Assembly (NCBI RefSeq): GCF_000350225.1
Contig: NW_005178981.1
Location: forward strand, 1-64,000
Direction of reading: 5' to 3'
DNA length: 64,000 nucleotides
DNA from: Chondrus crispus
Lineage: Eukaryota > Rhodophyta > Florideophyceae > Gigartinales > Gigartinaceae
How positions within the stretch are numbered: the stretch's first letter is position 1; the number at the start of each line of letters is the position of its first letter. Shown here in pieces: positions 28,964-39,974 of the stretch. The position numbers and the translations under genes were made by a program. The notes under the pieces were generated by a model. It was not told the DNA's origin and ran no database searches. It saw only the letters and a program-made list of their open reading frames with translations.

Positions 28964-31913
28964 GGGGGAATCTCAAAAAAATCGAAAGGAGAGACATGTG
29001 TCCGGCGAACCGTGTCCAGGACCCAGTTCCGTTCCCCGCTTTTAGCGAAGGAGGCAGTCGATGATGAGGAGACAGTTGTAATCATCGATAACTCGAAGGG
29101 ACCCATTGGGGTCAAGAAGATTCTGCGAAGAGGCAAGGACGATCCGCTGGAGCAAGTCCGGCGCCCCTGGTACCGGGTCAAGCGCGGGGAATGTCCCGAG
29201 AAGATTTTGGTTCTTGCGAGGAAAAACTACAAAGTCTTCGCGGACATTGGACCGACTGTCGGATTGATGAGCCGTGTACTGTCCGTGTTGGACACCGCCG
29301 CGGGACCTAATCTCATCCGGAGATTCGAGCTTCCCGCAGGAATGGAAACTCTTGTGTCCTTCGGACCGACCCAAGACATCGGCGATGCGAACAACAGGCC
29401 ACTCCGAACTCTAGGTACACTCAGAATGCCTGTGAGACTTGGACGTTTCGTGGCTTCAGTCGAATTTATAGTTTGTGAAAAACTCGCAGTCCCCCTAATT
29501 ATAGGAGCGGACTATTGCCATAGGTTCGTGGAGGCTATTTACCCACGAAAGAGGACAGTTGAGTTGGCAGATTTCTCGGAGGTTCCGATCGTAAGGCGAT
29601 TCTCGGCGAGAAAATTGAAGAAGCATTTGGTCGCTGGAGAGGGCGAGACCGATACAAAAGGGGAGCGAGTTTCCCCCAGGGTGAAAGTGGCAAGGGCCAC
29701 GACCATTGGGCCAGGGACGCAACGCATGGTCGAATGCACCTCGAAGAGGACTGGGTTGGTCGTCGTTCAACCCTACGCACCCCTATACGACAAGCACGGA
29801 CTGGTAAGCACCAACGTTGTAGTCCAAGTTGAGCCTGACAAACCTTCTAGATTGTTTGTTGCGAATTTTAGGAATTACCCTGTCAGGGTTCAAAAAGGCC
29901 AAGTGGAGGCGGAACTACTACCGCACCCGAGGGTCGTATTCAAGAGCAATACCACCATTGGTGAGGTACTTGGAATTCAAGAAAGGGATGAGGAAAAATT
30001 TACTAATTCTACCCCGCCGCCTACGGGCGAGAGAAGATGCGAACCGTCGGAACAAGATCGCGAGGACCAGCAAGGAGAACGGGAGGGAGGGCTCTCTTCG
30101 ACGGCAACTACGAAGCCGGAGCGGCGGATTGAGTCTCCCTCGCCGGACGTGGAGGACCTCAACCTGAGCCACGTGCCGGACCGGCTGCGCGAAAGATTCC
30201 GTCGGATGTTAAAAAATATTCCCGCATCTGGGATGGGACCCTTGGTGAGATCAACACCACGGTCCACCGGATTGAATTGACCCATGATACAAGGCCAATT
30301 GCACAAGCTCCCTACCGAGCCGGTCCAAAGGCTCGGGAGGTCGAGGACGCAGAAGTACAGAAGATGTTAGAAGCAGGAGTCATCGAGCCGGCGCAGTCAG
30401 AATGGGCGTCGCCCGTTTTATTAGTGCCTAAGCCGGACGGATCGATGAGCTTTTGCGTAGACTACCGCCGGTTAAACGCGGTAACAGTGAAGGACACGTA
30501 CCCTTTGCCGCTCATGGATGAGTGTTTGGACTCGTTGGGAGACACCAAGGTCTTTTCCGCGTTGGACGCGATTTCAGGGTATTGGCAGATGCCCATTCCG
30601 GATGCGGACCGCGACAAGACAGCTTTTTCGTGTCACTCAGGTCTTTACCGTTTCTCAAGAATGCCCTTCGGGCTAACTAACGCGCCAGTGACGTGTCAGA
30701 GAGCCATGGATATCCTGCTCTCTCCGTTCCGTTGGAAATGCTGTCTGGTATATCTGGATGATATCATCATCTTCAGCAAATCTTGGGAGGAGCACATCGT
30801 CCACGTTGACGAAATATTGTCTGTATTGGAAAAGGCAGGTGTGAAGCTCAAGCTTCGCAAGTGCGAATTTTTCGTCGAAAAGATCAAGTACCTGGGCCAT
30901 GTCGTTCGGCCAGGTACATTGGAAGTGGACGCCGCGCGAACCGCCGCATTGGAACAAGTGAGGGACCCTCAAACGCAGACCCAACTCAGGAGCTTCTTGG
31001 GACTTTGTAATTTCTACCGCAGATTCGTCCCACATTACGCAAAATTCGCGCATCCGCTCAATCAACTATTGAAGAAGGGACAACCGGTCCAGTTGGAAGG
31101 ATTCGACGAACCGTGCGAAAAAGCTTTTCATAAGCTCAAAGACGCTATCTTGGCGCCACCGGTGTTGGCGCTGCCGAAGAAGGACCTACCATACTCAGTA
31201 GACACCGATGCAAGCGACTATCAAATCGGCGCTGCATTATTTCAAACGCATCCGGATTCGCAACGTAAACCCATCGGGTTCTTTTCAAGAACGTTAGCCG
31301 CAGCCGAGAGAACCTATTCTGTATCAGAAAAAGAATTTCTAGCGGTAATCTGGGCCGTACAGACTTTAAGACCATATCTATATGGCGAGCACTTCATTGT
31401 GCATACCAACCATGCCTCATTGAGGTGGTTGATGAACATAACCGACCCCAGCGGGAGATTAATCCGATGGAGGCTCCGCCTCTCGGAAGTTGATTTCGAA
31501 ATCAAGTACAAGAAGGGCAAGGCTAACAGCCAAGCTGATGCCCTGCCAAGACTACGGACCGCTGGAGAAACCATCGACGAAATCGACGACGAAATCCCAT
31601 GCTTTATGGCCGAACCGGCCGAGAGTACAGTGGAGGAAGAGGACAGTTTTGAAGCGTTAGACGACATCCTCGCTCTTGAGGGGGGGACCGCCCCTGATCG
31701 CCTCGATCAATTCCAAGCTGTCACTCCGGAGGAGCTCATTCGCCAGCAAGCCGTCGACCCCTCCTGCAACCGCATCAAGGAAGAAATGGACGCTGGAAAG
31801 GTGAGAACGTTCAGCACGGAGACCGAGGAACTCGAAGGAACTCTATGCCGTACCGCGGCGGAGTTTTTACAAGTGGTAATACCACAATCGTTAAGGGACC
31901 ACGTCCTAGGGTT
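28964..31913 (+). pseudogene. pol: element C Pol (PR-RT-RNase H, integrase start), frameshifted and truncated
   Basis: The protease has VLDTAAGPNL as active-site motif (about 29285) and VPLIIGADYC. A single-base change in an A-run at about 30213 (TTAAAAAATATT) shifts the frame; RT resumes in the frame of 30277-31923. RT shows LDAISGYWQMP, MPFGLTNAPVT and VYLDDIIIFS. RNase H shows VDTDASDYQIGAAL and TNHASLRWLM. The DALSRL-equivalent reads DALPRL. The frame reaches only the pre-integrase linker and then reads into the element B LTR, whose TAA ends it. The pol frame is also open upstream of 28964, overlapping gag from at least 28688. Confidence 0.85.
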
Positions 31914-32594
31914 TGTAGCATAACCCCCCCCTGGGGGACTCACTTTAGATTAGATCACGATTGATTTAGTTACTGTAGAGCCGGACGCTCTACAGTACCA
32001 CCGAGCGTGTCTACGTGTGCCCACAGCCCACGTGCACACGTGTACCACGCGCGAACGAAGCGCACACGCACCACGGGTAATACGTGTACTGTCAGCCTCG
32101 ACATAGCTGACAGTATTACAGTGCAGGCCGACCTGCACTACAGTAGCCCACTACAGTACCTCGGTACTGTAGTGTTATGATAGATGGTTTTGTATATTAA
32201 ATATGGAGCGGACCGACGGCGGACGGGGGCGACAAGCACGGGCTGGTCCTCAACCGACCGCCAAGGTCAGTCCACCCAGCTTATTCTAAACGTCGCCTTC
32301 GCCCTTCGCGCGCGTTTAGTCGGAGCCGAGCCGGAGTGGACGCGCAGCACGCGAGCGAGCACGGAACCGCCTCCGCCCGTCAGCACTGGTACGTCACCCA
32401 GTGCTGCTCCGGGGCGTCGAGGCGTCGATCCGCTCGTGCGTGCGCGCGTCCCTGCTCGCTCCCGCTCTACCACCGCTACCCGGGCCCGAGCCCGGTTCCG
32501 TAGCTGGTTGGCCCGCTTCACCCCTTCTCCGAACCGGGGTCTACAGGTCGAACTGCGCATACACCTCCAGTCGTCTGGGGGTGTTTATGCTACA
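31914..32594 (+). repeat. element B 5' LTR
   Basis: It begins TGTAGCATAACCCCCCCC and ends GGTGTTTATGCTACA. Hairpins at 31971-31997 (TACTGTAGAGC arms), 32097-32115 (TACTGTCAGC arms), about 32120-32145 (AGTGCAGG/CCTGCACT) and about 32151-32172 (TACAGTACC/GGTACTGTA) follow one another before the TATA-like core. Confidence 0.92.
32191..32210 (+). promoter_or_regulatory. TATA-like core in element B 5' LTR
   Basis: TATATTAAATATGGAGCGG is retained in both B LTRs and nearly so in A, just downstream of the hairpin cluster. Confidence 0.5.
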
Positions 32595-32595
32595 G

Positions 32596-32613
32596 TGGTC
32601 TCCCGACCTAGAA
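32596..32613 (+). promoter_or_regulatory. primer-binding site of element B
   Basis: TGGTCTCCCGACCTAGAA, one base after the LTR, identical to the PBS of A and C. Confidence 0.75.
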
Positions 32614-32670
32614 GACCCCGAGATCTTTCCGAGAAGACTTTCTTTTTCCTCCGCGTCCGTACGCGTTGAG

Positions 32671-35239
32671 ATGAGTCAAGAATACGCCACCTCGATCCGG
32701 TCCGAACCGGCGGATCCGAGGGCGGCCGCTTTGCACGCACCATCACCGCCGTTCGGCGACGGCGACGCTGGTCTCCGAGACCGCGAACCGTCGCCCGAGT
32801 CCCCCGAAGGACAAGCGGCTGCGATGTTCGATCGCATAGCTGACTACATCGAGGAAGTCCGTACTTCACTCCGTATAGACGTGACGGACGCCGTCTACTC
32901 GCGATGTATGGACGAGCTTCGCTCCCTACGTGAAGGGAGGTTCGATCGAGTCAGCCAGTCCTTGGAGAATCTCCGAGCACTAGTCGACGAGTTACACTCG
33001 CGACTGGTGCTCGTCGAAGACTCACGCCTCGCACAGCCCGTACTGCACGGGCAAGGTCGCCCCACGAGGCCGACCTCGACGAGACGTCCCGACGATCGAC
33101 CGTCCCCGTCAGCAGAGCAGTTGGGTGCGTTCGCGCACCTCTCCGCCGAGCTCAACGCTACGCGACAGCGTGCTCGTGACATGGAACGGACCATGGCCGC
33201 AAGGCTGCCCGGTGCCCCCACGAGAGGGCCCGGTGGTGCCGTACCTCCGAGCGCCGTCGCTCCGGAAGGTTGGCGTCCGACTGGCGCCGACGCCAGTCGG
33301 ACTGCAGAAGGAAGCCGTCCTCCGATGGGCGCGAATCTCGCGTCCGAGACCCAAGCATTGCCGCCTATCCCCGTAAGTGGGCGGCAGATGGACCGCGTAT
33401 CGTACGCGGACGAACAGGACCGTGGAGGAGCCGCCCGCGGATCCGGAGAACCGATGTTCTCCGTCGATCCCCGCTGGGGCGGCTACCCGCCGGCGGGTTA
33501 TGCCGAGCATCCAGGTCCGGTAGACGTCCGTACGCTACCGGTTACCTCCTTCGGCACGCTAGGTCCCGCCGAGCCCGGGCTCGAGCCGGTGCATACGATG
33601 ATCCAAGAGTTCAGCGCCGTCGCTGACTATCGTATGTACCGCTTGGATAACACCTCGAGGCTCGTCACCTCGGGTGACGCGGGACGGATCGCGAAGTACG
33701 TCCAACGCTGCCGTGGGATCCGTCCCACGATGAGGAGCTTTGACGGTACGGACCCGATCCAGCTCCTACCGTTCTTGAAGGATATTCGGATAACCTTCAA
33801 CTCGCAACACCTGACCGAAGGTGTTGCCGTGAGAGTCCTCGCGCACTTCTTAGAGCGCGACGCAGAGCGCCTGTATACGAGTTATACGATGCGTGGCCTC
33901 CGCGCCGGCCAACTACACGACGACGTGAGTTGGCCGGGGCTCGTGAACCAGTTCCTGAAACGCTACCTAACCGACGACGTGTTAGGTGAAGCGTACGACG
34001 CTGTCGCGACGGCGCGACAGCAATCTCATGAAACGGAGAGCACGTTCGCGGACCGGCTCGAAACGGCCGCGTTCCGGTGCACGGCAGTGTTCTCCGAACA
34101 GTCCCTCGCGCACTACTTCGTGCGGGGACTCGCTCCTGCGACCCGTGCCGCAGTTTCCGAGACAGTGCAGCGGCTGCCGAGCCGCCAGAAGACCGATCTT
34201 CCGACCATCCGCCGTATCGCAACGGCAGAAGGAACCACTTACCGCGCTCGACGCGGTTTACCTCTGCCGGATTCGAAACCGGCAGGGAGGGCTGGCAGGA
34301 CTACGAAGTCCGCCGCAACAAGTTCGCCCGCCTCTACCCTCCATGTCGGGGAGGATGAGTGGCAGGCCGACCCTGTCCTCATTACGCAAGGAGCAGGGCC
34401 GGTAGGGGGTCGACCCCCTTCACCGATGTCGACCGGAACGACGTCGAGCTACGCGACCGCGTTCGCGGCCACTCCCAGAGCACCCAGGGGTACGGTTCCC
34501 CGGGTCGCTGAGCTCGACATCTCAAACCGAGATACCGGAGGTGAAGCCCCTCGCGTACCCCTCCTCACCGATGAGGAGGCGCGTCACGCGGCGACCTTCG
34601 CCTCAACGGACGGCAGCGCGTACGTGTGCTGGCTATGTCGTACGTACGGACACGCCATGTACGCCTGCCCGTTCCTGTCGCCGGAACAACGAATGTTCAC
34701 GGCGTACAGGAACTACCGCTACCAGATGGAGACGCGCCCCGGGGCGCGCAATCTACTCCGGCAAGCGGTCGGCGAGGGTCGTCCCCCGCGTCAAGGTTTC
34801 CCGAATCGGTCGGGTGGGGGCGCTCGATTCGCCCCCCGTGGAGGCGGGTATCGTCGTACCGAACTCGATCGTCGCGATCGGCCCGACTACCGCCAGGCCG
34901 ACACAAGGTACCCCCGCCAAGGAGGGAGAGGGGACCGAGACCGTTCTCGGTTACCCCAACAGGTACAGAATGCGATAATGTACCTGCAAGACTGGGTAGA
35001 GGATCCGTACCCCCTACCCGCGGAGGGTCACGAAGGAGAGCCGACTCGCTTCATCCCCATATCCTGCGACGGCCGGACGCCGCAGGTCAAGGCCCGGAAG
35101 TACCCGAGTACTTCGCCAAGGCTGCCGAGCCGCCCGGGAGGAATAGTCCCGACCCACGTGGTCGGCCACCCGGAGAAGACCTGGCCGACGATAGCCAGGG
35201 GGTAGCTCCGATAGCACCGGTAGTTCGAAAAAAGGGTAA
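32671..35239 (+). pseudogene. gag: element B Gag, two late frameshifts
   Basis: It starts MSQEYATSIRSEP, matching element A. An open frame also extends upstream into the LTR but is not expected to be used. The Gag core is almost identical to A, and the CCHC knuckle (CWLCRTYGHAMYAC) is present. A one-base loss in a C-run at about 35055, relative to A, puts the end out of frame so that it stops at 35205. A second one-base loss occurs at about 35205. The natural stop position, aligned with A, is 35237-35239 inside the frameshift signal. The lesions affect only the last roughly 60 residues. Confidence 0.85.
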
Positions 35240-35276
35240 AGACGGTTACGTACACGCGGTCGCGTGAGCCGTCTTT
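35221..35276 (+). promoter_or_regulatory. candidate programmed -1 frameshift site of element B
   Basis: Identical to element A: -1-frame TAG at 35221, A6 at 35228-35233, GGG TAA, then the AAAGACGG/CCGTCTTT stem-loop at 35238-35276. The pol frame is open from here to the Pol ATG at 35380. Confidence 0.72.
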
Positions 35277-35379
35277 TCCCTATGAACTAGACCGGTCCCC
35301 GCGTGCTGGCCAAGGACACGGGGGGTATTGTCCGATAATACATCCCCCGCTATCGGAGTCGAGCACGGGGACTCCAGCA

Positions 35380-38300
35380 ATGTCGACATTGCAGGAGAAA
35401 CCCAACACCGAGGCCCACGTAGACCCGATGTTGGAAGAAGGCACCACAGGGACACCCGACATCCCAGTGAAGCGCAACGAGCGAGACGTGGTTAACGCCG
35501 ACCGACACGAGTCGGTCGCCCTTCGGACCCCGGTGAGCCCAAGGTCGCCGACGAAATGTCCGCCTCGTACGGACTCCAGCACCTGGACGGGCGTCACTGA
35601 GACGCGAACGTCCCCCGGCTCGAGCCGAAGGAAACGCAAGAGGGGCCAACGCCGAAGTCGAAGGCCCCGGCGGAACGACCTCACCGATAAGGTCGCGCCC
35701 AAGGTGGTCGATGGCCTCGTATGCCTCATGACGTCGAAAATATATAACGTCTTGGGCTCCGTGGCCACCGAAGGCAACGCGTTTAAGCCCCACACGATCG
35801 CCGTCGACACGTGCTCGGGCTACAACTTGGTGAGGAAGGCCGACCTCCCTCCCGACTGGGCTCGCTACGTAATACGGGGCGCGCCATTACCACGCCTGGC
35901 TGGCGCGAACAGTAACCCGCTTCGACTTACGGCGGTCGTCCGCCTCGCGGTCCGGCTGCGAAACACGACGTTCCGCATACCTTTCGTAGTGGCCGAACAA
36001 CTCGCTGTTCCCGTTCTACTTGGGACCGCGTTCATTGATGCGCACGTACGCAGCATCGACATCGATGGACAGAAGCTCGAACTTCGTCACGGTGGGTCGG
36101 TAGCCATCGTCAATGGGAAGGGGGAACCGACTCCCCCTACCAGGCGACATGGTCGCCAAACGAGTCGTCCGGAGGTACGCGAGGAGGCCCCGCAGGCGAT
36201 CCGAGTCGCCCGCTGGGCTACCATCCCCGCGATGTCGCAAGCCCGTGTGCGTGTGACAACCGCGGGGAGGGGTCTCGTGTTCCTGGAGCCCAAGCCCTCA
36301 CTCCAACACCGTCATGGAGTGAGGCTGACGAATGGCGTCGCAGAAGTCCTGCCGAATCAGACATTCGAAGTCCTCGTCGCAAACTTCTCGCGACGGGAGA
36401 GGCGGCTTCCGAAGCACACCGTCGTGGGATACGCGAAGCGCAACCCCCTCGCGATCGTCACGCCCGAACGTCGAGTCGCTGAGGCGGTCGCGCTCGCGTT
36501 GCATCTGACCGACTTGACCGATCAAGTCAGAGAGGTCGGAGCTGGCCGATCCAGCTCCGACGAGAAGGCAACCGCGGGGAGTGAAGGGGTTGACCCGGAC
36601 GAACGGTTACCTATACCCCAACCGACGGCGGAGGGTACTGTACCCCCCCAGCAGAAGGATCCCGAAAATCCACCGATGGATTGGGAAAAAGAGATTGACT
36701 TGTCATACATCGACGATGACCAGCTCCGTGGCCACGTGCTCGAGATGCTCCGTAAGCACTCGAGTCTGTGGAGCGGTGCGCTCGGAACGATCCAAGCCAC
36801 AGAGCACCGCATTCCCCTCGAACCGGGAACGAAACCGATTCGTTCTATGCCCTATCGGAAGGGCCCGGCCATGCGCGAAATGGTCGCGAAGGAGGTCAAC
36901 AAGATGTTGAACGCAGGGGTTATCGAACCCGCAAGCACCGAGTGGGCGTCCCCGGTGGTGCTCGTACCGAAGAAAGACGGCTCTCTTCGGTTCTGCGTGG
37001 ACTACCGGCGTCTCAACGCGAAGACTGCAGCGGATTCGTATCCGCTGCCGCGTATGGACGACTGCATCGACTCTTTAGGAGATGCAGCCGTCTTTACGAC
37101 GCTGGACTGCAATTCCGGTTATTGGCAGATCCCGGTCGCTCCGGAGGACCGGGATAAGACTACCTTCACGACACATATGGGTACGTACCGCCATTTGCGC
37201 ATGCCGTTTGGATTAAAAGGGGCACCGGCCACCTTCCAACGTGCCCTCGATATCATACTCCCCGGAGTCCGCTGGCAAATATGCCTCGTCTATCTCGATG
37301 ACGTTATCGTGTTCTCGCGTACGGACGCGGAACACGCAAGGCATCTCGATACCGTCTTGAGCTTGTTGCGGAGTGCCGGCATCTCCCTCAAGCTCAAGAA
37401 GTGCAGCTTCTTCCGTCCGAAGGTGCACTACCTGGGGCACGTTATATCCCCAGGTAAGTTGAGCGTGGCTGATACGGCAATCGACGCCTTCAAGACGTTT
37501 ACGTTCCCGAGGACGTTGACGCAGGTGCGCTCGTTCCTCGGGGCGTGTAACGTGTATCGTCGCTTCGTCAAGGGCTTCTCGAAGATTGCCCGTCCGTTAA
37601 CCGATATAAGGCGCAAGGACTCGGATCACGATTTCGATAACCCAACGGAAGTTCAGCTTCAGGCTTTCGAAAGCCTGAAGGCTGCGATGATCTCCCCGCC
37701 GATCCTCGCGCTACCACGGTACGGCCGACCGTACCTGTTGGACACTGACGCCAGTGCATATCAACTCGGGTGCACCCTCCTACAGGAGCACGACGAGCCA
37801 AACGATTGGCGCCCCGTTGGGTACTGGTCGTACGCGCTAAGCGATAGCGAACAGAACTACAGCGCTACGGAGCGTGAGTGCTTCGCCGTGGTGTGGGCCG
37901 TCCGCACACTGCGGCCGTATATCGAAGGAACCAAGTTCACCGTCCGGACGGATCACGACGCCCTCCGATGGCTCATGTCGCTTACGGAGAGCTCAGGAAG
38001 ACTCACCCGGTGGCGGCTACGTCTGGCTGAATACGATTTCACCATTCAGTACCGCCCCGGGCGCGTGCATCAGGTGCCCGATGCCCTGTCACGACTCGTG
38101 TCGCCGAAGGTCGCCGATGACCCTCGCCCCACCGTCGAGGTGGATGACGATATTCCCACCTTCGACGGGGGTACGACCGTTCGAGACGTATCGAACGAGC
38201 TCGCGGACCACGCTTGTATCGCGAGCTGCGATCATCAGGCCGTCCATGTCTTCGTAACGACACGGAACCAAGCCGAAGCCCGAACAAGGTCGCGCGTACG

Positions 38301-39942
38301 GACGCGCGACGAACCGCGAGGTGACGACGAAGCCCCCGGTCTTCAAGGACCCAATTCGTTTTGGGAGGAGAACGACGAGTTCGACGCCGCCGATATCCAG
38401 CGCGCCGAAGACCCCGAGGCTGGCGCGCTCGACTCCCCGGTCGCCCCACCGCAGGACGACCTTCCGGCCCCTCTTAGGATAGAGGAGATAGCCGAGGAGC
38501 AACGTGTGGATGACTTCTGCCAAACCGTTTTGGCACGACAGTCAGAGTCCCGGGACTCCGCGTTCTTCGAGGACCACCAAGGGGTGCTCAAACGGAGACA
38601 CCCCTTCGACCCTGATATCGTTCAGGTGGTGGTACCTCGGACGCTCCGCGCCAGGCTCCTTCGCCTGTGCCACAACCCGGCCATCGCGGGGCACCCGGGC
38701 CAGAACCGTATGTACTACGCACTTCGACGCGAGTACTACTGGCCCCACCTGGCTGCAGACGTGGCAGCCACGGTGCGAGGGTGTCGGACCTGCGCGATGA
38801 ACCGGGTCAAGCTGAGGAAACATCTCAATCGATTGAGATTGTTCCCAGCTACGAGGCCTCTCGAGAGCCTCGCCATCGACATCTTGGGGCCGCTCCCCAA
38901 GACGAAGACAGGAAAACGATTCCTGCTCGTGACTACGGACCGTTTTAGCAAGCTGACGCAAGTCGTGGCGCTCCGCACGATAACCGCATACACCGTCGCA
39001 GTCGCGTTCTGCGAGTCGTGGGTGTTCAAATACGGCGTCCCTCGCACGTTGCTTTCGGACAACGGCCCTCAGTTTAATGCCAAGTTCTTCCACAGCACGT
39101 GCCGTGTTCTGGGGATAACGAATTTGTACACTTCGGCGTACCATCCCCAGACGAACGGGCAAGTCGAGCGATATAACCGAACAATCGCCTGGATGCTGAG
39201 GAACTACGTGGGTGAACACCAGGACGACTGGGATGTGTACGTGGGGCCGCTTACGTACGCATACAACTCCCACGTACATCGCACCACACGCACCACGCCG
39301 TTTGAGCTCGTGCTCAGCAGGCCACCGCCGGAGTTCTCTCTCCGACGGGCGGACGGCGACGCGCCCCCTTCCGATAGGGGGAACCAACGTGCCGAGTTCC
39401 TCAAGACCTTGGACTCGACTATCCAGAAGGCCTACGGAAGCCTTCGGCGAACGCAAGCTCGCTATAAACGCGACTTCGACAAGCGTATTCGGCGCACGAA
39501 CTCGCGCCTCAAGGCAGGTGACTACGTATATCTGAACCCCACCGATGGGGGGAAGACATCAAACAAGCTGGCCTCCCCGGCTGTCGGACCGTACCGAGTT
39601 CTCGCGAACGACCAGCGCACCATCACGATCGATCGTGATGGAGTTACAGAGCGCGTCTCGGCAGACCGCTGCGTCTACGCACCCCCGCCGGCGAACGCGC
39701 CAAGGGCTAGCACGACTACCCCGGAAGACCTTGCCGACAAGATCAACGAAGGCACACAGTATGCCGTCGAACGGCTACTCAAGCATCGCGTCATGGAGGA
39801 TGGAACTACGGAGTTCCTCATTAAATGGGCAGACTACGACCAACCCACCTGGACATCGCGTACACACGTCCCCGAGGAGCTAGTGTCACGCTACGCCAAA
39901 GACTCCGGACACGTACAGGTAGAGACCTCCTCTCTGAACTGA
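35380..39942 (+). CDS. pol: element B Pol polyprotein with chromodomain (1520 aa)
   Basis: Full-length and open, with the same domains as element A: protease VDTCSG, RT LDCNSGYWQ and VYLDD, RNase H DTDAS, integrase HHCC, AIDILG/SDNG/VERYNRT, and chromodomain QYAVERLLKHR...FLIKWADYDQPTWT. Most of RT and integrase is identical to A; differences concentrate in the N-terminal roughly 100 residues, the linker near 385-425 and the extreme C-terminus (SSLN against VNADVHA). The chromodomain is intact. Since gag is frameshifted, this copy may be able to supply Pol only if the frameshift or another start is used. Confidence 0.93.
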   Translation: MSTLQEKPNTEAHVDPMLEEGTTGTPDIPVKRNERDVVNADRHESVALRTPVSPRSPTKCPPRTDSSTWTGVTETRTSPGSSRRKRKRGQRRSRRPRRNDLTDKVAPKVVDGLVCLMTSKIYNVLGSVATEGNAFKPHTIAVDTCSGYNLVRKADLPPDWARYVIRGAPLPRLAGANSNPLRLTAVVRLAVRLRNTTFRIPFVVAEQLAVPVLLGTAFIDAHVRSIDIDGQKLELRHGGSVAIVNGKGEPTPPTRRHGRQTSRPEVREEAPQAIRVARWATIPAMSQARVRVTTAGRGLVFLEPKPSLQHRHGVRLTNGVAEVLPNQTFEVLVANFSRRERRLPKHTVVGYAKRNPLAIVTPERRVAEAVALALHLTDLTDQVREVGAGRSSSDEKATAGSEGVDPDERLPIPQPTAEGTVPPQQKDPENPPMDWEKEIDLSYIDDDQLRGHVLEMLRKHSSLWSGALGTIQATEHRIPLEPGTKPIRSMPYRKGPAMREMVAKEVNKMLNAGVIEPASTEWASPVVLVPKKDGSLRFCVDYRRLNAKTAADSYPLPRMDDCIDSLGDAAVFTTLDCNSGYWQIPVAPEDRDKTTFTTHMGTYRHLRMPFGLKGAPATFQRALDIILPGVRWQICLVYLDDVIVFSRTDAEHARHLDTVLSLLRSAGISLKLKKCSFFRPKVHYLGHVISPGKLSVADTAIDAFKTFTFPRTLTQVRSFLGACNVYRRFVKGFSKIARPLTDIRRKDSDHDFDNPTEVQLQAFESLKAAMISPPILALPRYGRPYLLDTDASAYQLGCTLLQEHDEPNDWRPVGYWSYALSDSEQNYSATERECFAVVWAVRTLRPYIEGTKFTVRTDHDALRWLMSLTESSGRLTRWRLRLAEYDFTIQYRPGRVHQVPDALSRLVSPKVADDPRPTVEVDDDIPTFDGGTTVRDVSNELADHACIASCDHQAVHVFVTTRNQAEARTRSRVRTRDEPRGDDEAPGLQGPNSFWEENDEFDAADIQRAEDPEAGALDSPVAPPQDDLPAPLRIEEIAEEQRVDDFCQTVLARQSESRDSAFFEDHQGVLKRRHPFDPDIVQVVVPRTLRARLLRLCHNPAIAGHPGQNRMYYALRREYYWPHLAADVAATVRGCRTCAMNRVKLRKHLNRLRLFPATRPLESLAIDILGPLPKTKTGKRFLLVTTDRFSKLTQVVALRTITAYTVAVAFCESWVFKYGVPRTLLSDNGPQFNAKFFHSTCRVLGITNLYTSAYHPQTNGQVERYNRTIAWMLRNYVGEHQDDWDVYVGPLTYAYNSHVHRTTRTTPFELVLSRPPPEFSLRRADGDAPPSDRGNQRAEFLKTLDSTIQKAYGSLRRTQARYKRDFDKRIRRTNSRLKAGDYVYLNPTDGGKTSNKLASPAVGPYRVLANDQRTITIDRDGVTERVSADRCVYAPPPANAPRASTTTPEDLADKINEGTQYAVERLLKHRVMEDGTTEFLIKWADYDQPTWTSRTHVPEELVSRYAKDSGHVQVETSSLN

Positions 39943-39943
39943 A

Positions 39944-39974
39944 CGCGGACGTTCAGCCTTGAGGAGGGGGCCCT
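39944..39974 (+). promoter_or_regulatory. hairpin and polypurine tract after element B pol
   Basis: CTGAACG-CGGA-CGTTCAG (7-bp stem) followed by CCTTGAGGAGGGGGCCC, the counterpart of 8117-8150 in A. Compared with A the outer pair of the stem has changed on both sides (G-C to C-G). Confidence 0.65.

Larger units (their letters stand above)
25536..31913 (+). mobile_element. element C: second Ty3/gypsy family, 5' part only
   Basis: A 1047-bp 5' LTR, PBS, gag and pol up to the start of integrase are present, with several frameshifts and stops. The sequence ends at the 5' LTR of element B. No integrase remainder, polypurine tract or 3' LTR of C is found beyond element B at 46583 or elsewhere in the window. 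The insertion of B was therefore accompanied by loss or exchange of the right half. Confidence 0.88.

Noticed and set aside
32401..32670. Gag start upstream inside the element B LTR
   Set aside because: The open frame extends into the LTR, but element A has no equivalent and the shared start is MSQE at 32671.
38542..39456. 304-codon open frame antisense to element B integrase
   Set aside because: It is a shadow of GC-rich pol. The matching frame in A exists only because pol is nearly identical, and the product is Arg-rich without motifs.
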